Below, one piece after another: positions 5,423 to 6,477 of a stretch of DNA of 6,477 bases. The notes beneath the pieces were generated by a model. It did not search any database. It was given only the letters and a program-made list of their open reading frames with translations, and was not told the DNA's origin. A program made the position numbers and the translations under genes. The DNA is from Spirochaetia bacterium (GTDB lineage: Bacteria > Spirochaetota > Spirochaetia > Sphaerochaetales > Sphaerochaetaceae), in the NCBI GenBank assembly GCA_009929055.1, contig SABI01000142.1, positions 1 through 6,477 on the forward strand, read 5' to 3'. Position 1 is the first letter of the stretch; each line of letters opens with the position of its first letter.

Positions 5423-6213
5423 AGGCCCCACTTCGGGTGAATGATGATTTTTTTCGTTACAGGGTGGGTAGAGAACTCTAAAGAGACTCTATAGACCTTT
5501 TCAATATGTTCCTTAATTAACACCTCTTCTACCTTCCCACTTGAGACTATGTCTCCTTGGTTAAGGAGAATCACTTCATCACTATAGGCACTTACCGCAT
5601 TTAAGTCGTGTAACACAGAGACAACACTCACCTGTTTTGTATCAACAAGATCTCTTAATAGGTTAAGTATTTCAACTTGGTGGTGAATATCTAAATGACT
5701 TACCGGTTCATCTAATAATAGTACTTGGGCGTTTTGAGCAAGAGCCCTTGCAATGAGCATCCTTTGATACTCTCCACCACTAAGGTCTGTTGCATACCGA
5801 GTGGAGAATTGAGTTAATCCTACCGTTTCAATAGCCCCTTTTATAATATCAGTATCTTCACTGCTTAGGAGACTAAAACGATTATGGTATGAATAGCGAG
5901 CCATTGCTACACACTCAAAGAGGGTGAAATCATATTCAACTTTACTTGTTTGAGGAACATAGGAGGCTAAGTGAGCTATCTCTTTTTGGCTGTAAAGAAC
6001 AGCATCCCCTTTTGGATAAAACAAGACATTCTTTTCAATGGGAAGGACTCTTAATAGATGCTTTAATAGGGTTGTTTTTCCCGAACCATTTGGCCCAATA
6101 ATTGAAATAAATTTATGACTTGGGATATGCAATGAGAAGTTTTCAAAAAGAGGGACATTATTGTAGCCCCAATGTAATGAATTCACATACATCACATCAT
6201 CTTTTTCTTTCAT
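5419..6213 (-). CDS. ABC importer ATP-binding protein, FepC/FecE/BtuD type
   Basis: 264 residues, the cytosolic ATPase of a type II importer for iron-siderophore, haem or cobalamin-like substrates. All nucleotide-binding motifs are intact: Walker A GPNGSGKTT (40-48), Q-loop Gln88 in SYVPQ, signature LSGGEYQR (144-151), Walker B VLLLDEP (164-170), D-loop SHLD (172-175) and switch His202 in LHDLNA. VLHDLNAVSAYSDEVILLNQG is the pattern usual for this subfamily. AGAGGG stands 6 bases before ATG 6213. The ATG overlaps the permease stop (ATGA), so the two genes form one operon and this is the downstream member. No substrate-binding protein is in the window, so the substrate is not determined. Confidence 0.92.
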   Translation of the reverse strand: MKEKDDVMYVNSLHWGYNNVPLFENFSLHIPSHKFISIIGPNGSGKTTLLKHLLRVLPIEKNVLFYPKGDAVLYSQKEIAHLASYVPQTSKVEYDFTLFECVAMARYSYHNRFSLLSSEDTDIIKGAIETVGLTQFSTRYATDLSGGEYQRMLIARALAQNAQVLLLDEPVSHLDIHHQVEILNLLRDLVDTKQVSVVSVLHDLNAVSAYSDEVILLNQGDIVSSGKVEEVLIKEHIEKVYRVSLEFSTHPVTKKIIIHPKWGL

Positions 6214-6477
6214 ACTTTCCCTCTTTTATGATTAATCAACAAAATGATAAAAAGGGGTGCCCCTGCTAAAGAGGTAATAACTCCCACAGGAAGTTCTGAT
6301 GGGCTAATGGCAATTCGGGCTATTAAATCACTCACGACTACCATGACACCCCCCCCAATTATTGAAACAGGGAGGAGGTTACGATGTTTTGGACCAACAA
6401 CTAATCTCATAATATGGGGAACCATTAATCCAACAAAACCAATTATTCCAAAGAAAGCGACAGTGATTGATGTAGAG
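6210..6477 (-). CDS. FecCD/BtuC-family ABC importer permease, C-terminal part (cut by right edge)
   Basis: Only the last 88 residues are present; the gene starts beyond the right edge. The segment ITVAFFGIIGFVGLMVPHIM followed by RLVVGPKHR is the conserved coupling region of FecCD/BtuC permeases. It is followed by a membrane segment (LLPVSIIGGGVMVVVSDLIARI), then ELPVGVITSLAGAPLFIILL and a basic tail HKRGKV, which is the standard C-terminus. It pairs with the adjacent ATPase to form the membrane channel of an iron/haem/cobalamin-class importer. The Met at 6425 is internal and not the start, because conserved family sequence continues upstream of it. The stop overlaps the ATPase start by 4 bases, and the last codons carry the ATPase ribosome binding site. 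Confidence 0.92.
   Translation of the reverse strand, partial: STSITVAFFGIIGFVGLMVPHIMRLVVGPKHRNLLPVSIIGGGVMVVVSDLIARIAISPSELPVGVITSLAGAPLFIILLINHKRGKV

Noticed and set aside
5429..5454. Small hairpin CACT/GGTG followed by seven T residues as a parvulin operon terminator
   Set aside because: Only 4 weak pairs including a G-T, and the T run starts 8 bases after the stem; it also lies inside the ATPase coding sequence.
1..6477. CRISPR array, insertion sequence, prophage or attachment site
   Set aside because: No spaced repeats, terminal inverted repeats, transposase or integrase frames; the tRNA has no duplicated 3' end nearby.

Overview
This is a dense, AT-rich bacterial window with eight protein genes, one tRNA gene and almost no spare DNA. 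I see no mobile element, CRISPR array or phage gene. The gene families and style (a FecR-like domain fused to a 5'-nucleotidase, a short TtcA, a YesL-like membrane protein ending in FPWKD, a free-standing CYTH protein) suggest a Gram-negative-type host. A spirochaete of the Treponema type is my best guess, made from family resemblance only and with low to moderate confidence.

Left block (minus strand, 1-3092). Three genes run leftwards as a probable operon. First is an HD-superfamily nucleotide phosphohydrolase. It overlaps by 4 bases a TtcA-type tRNA thiolation enzyme. After a 62-base gap comes a secreted protein with a FecR-like domain, a Pro/Val/Lys/Glu repeat linker and the beginning of a 5'-nucleotidase domain, which runs off the left edge. 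The HD gene most likely starts at 3092, where a strong Shine-Dalgarno sits, and not at the upstream ATG at 3182.

Middle (3093-3820). A divergent control region of about 100 bases separates the HD gene from a small exported protein of unknown function on the plus strand. The spacing of that gene's promoter suggests a leaderless mRNA. Then comes a single tRNA with anticodon CAU (probably elongator Met), with its own TTGACA/TATAGT promoter and a strong intrinsic terminator.

Right plus-strand block (3821-5422). A polytopic membrane protein, a CYTH-domain phosphate-binding enzyme and a single-domain parvulin peptidyl-prolyl isomerase are packed 0 to 3 bases apart, so they are probably one transcript.

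Right minus-strand block (5419-6477). An ATP-binding subunit and the C-terminal end of a FecCD/BtuC-type permease belong to an importer for iron-siderophore, haem or cobalamin-like substrates. The permease is cut by the right edge. The ATPase gene and the parvulin gene meet tail to tail and share 4 bases.

Most of the window is conventional. The points worth a second look are the FecR/5'-nucleotidase fusion with a Tyr where a metal-binding His is expected, the probably leaderless orphan exported gene, and the membrane protein/CYTH/parvulin operon.
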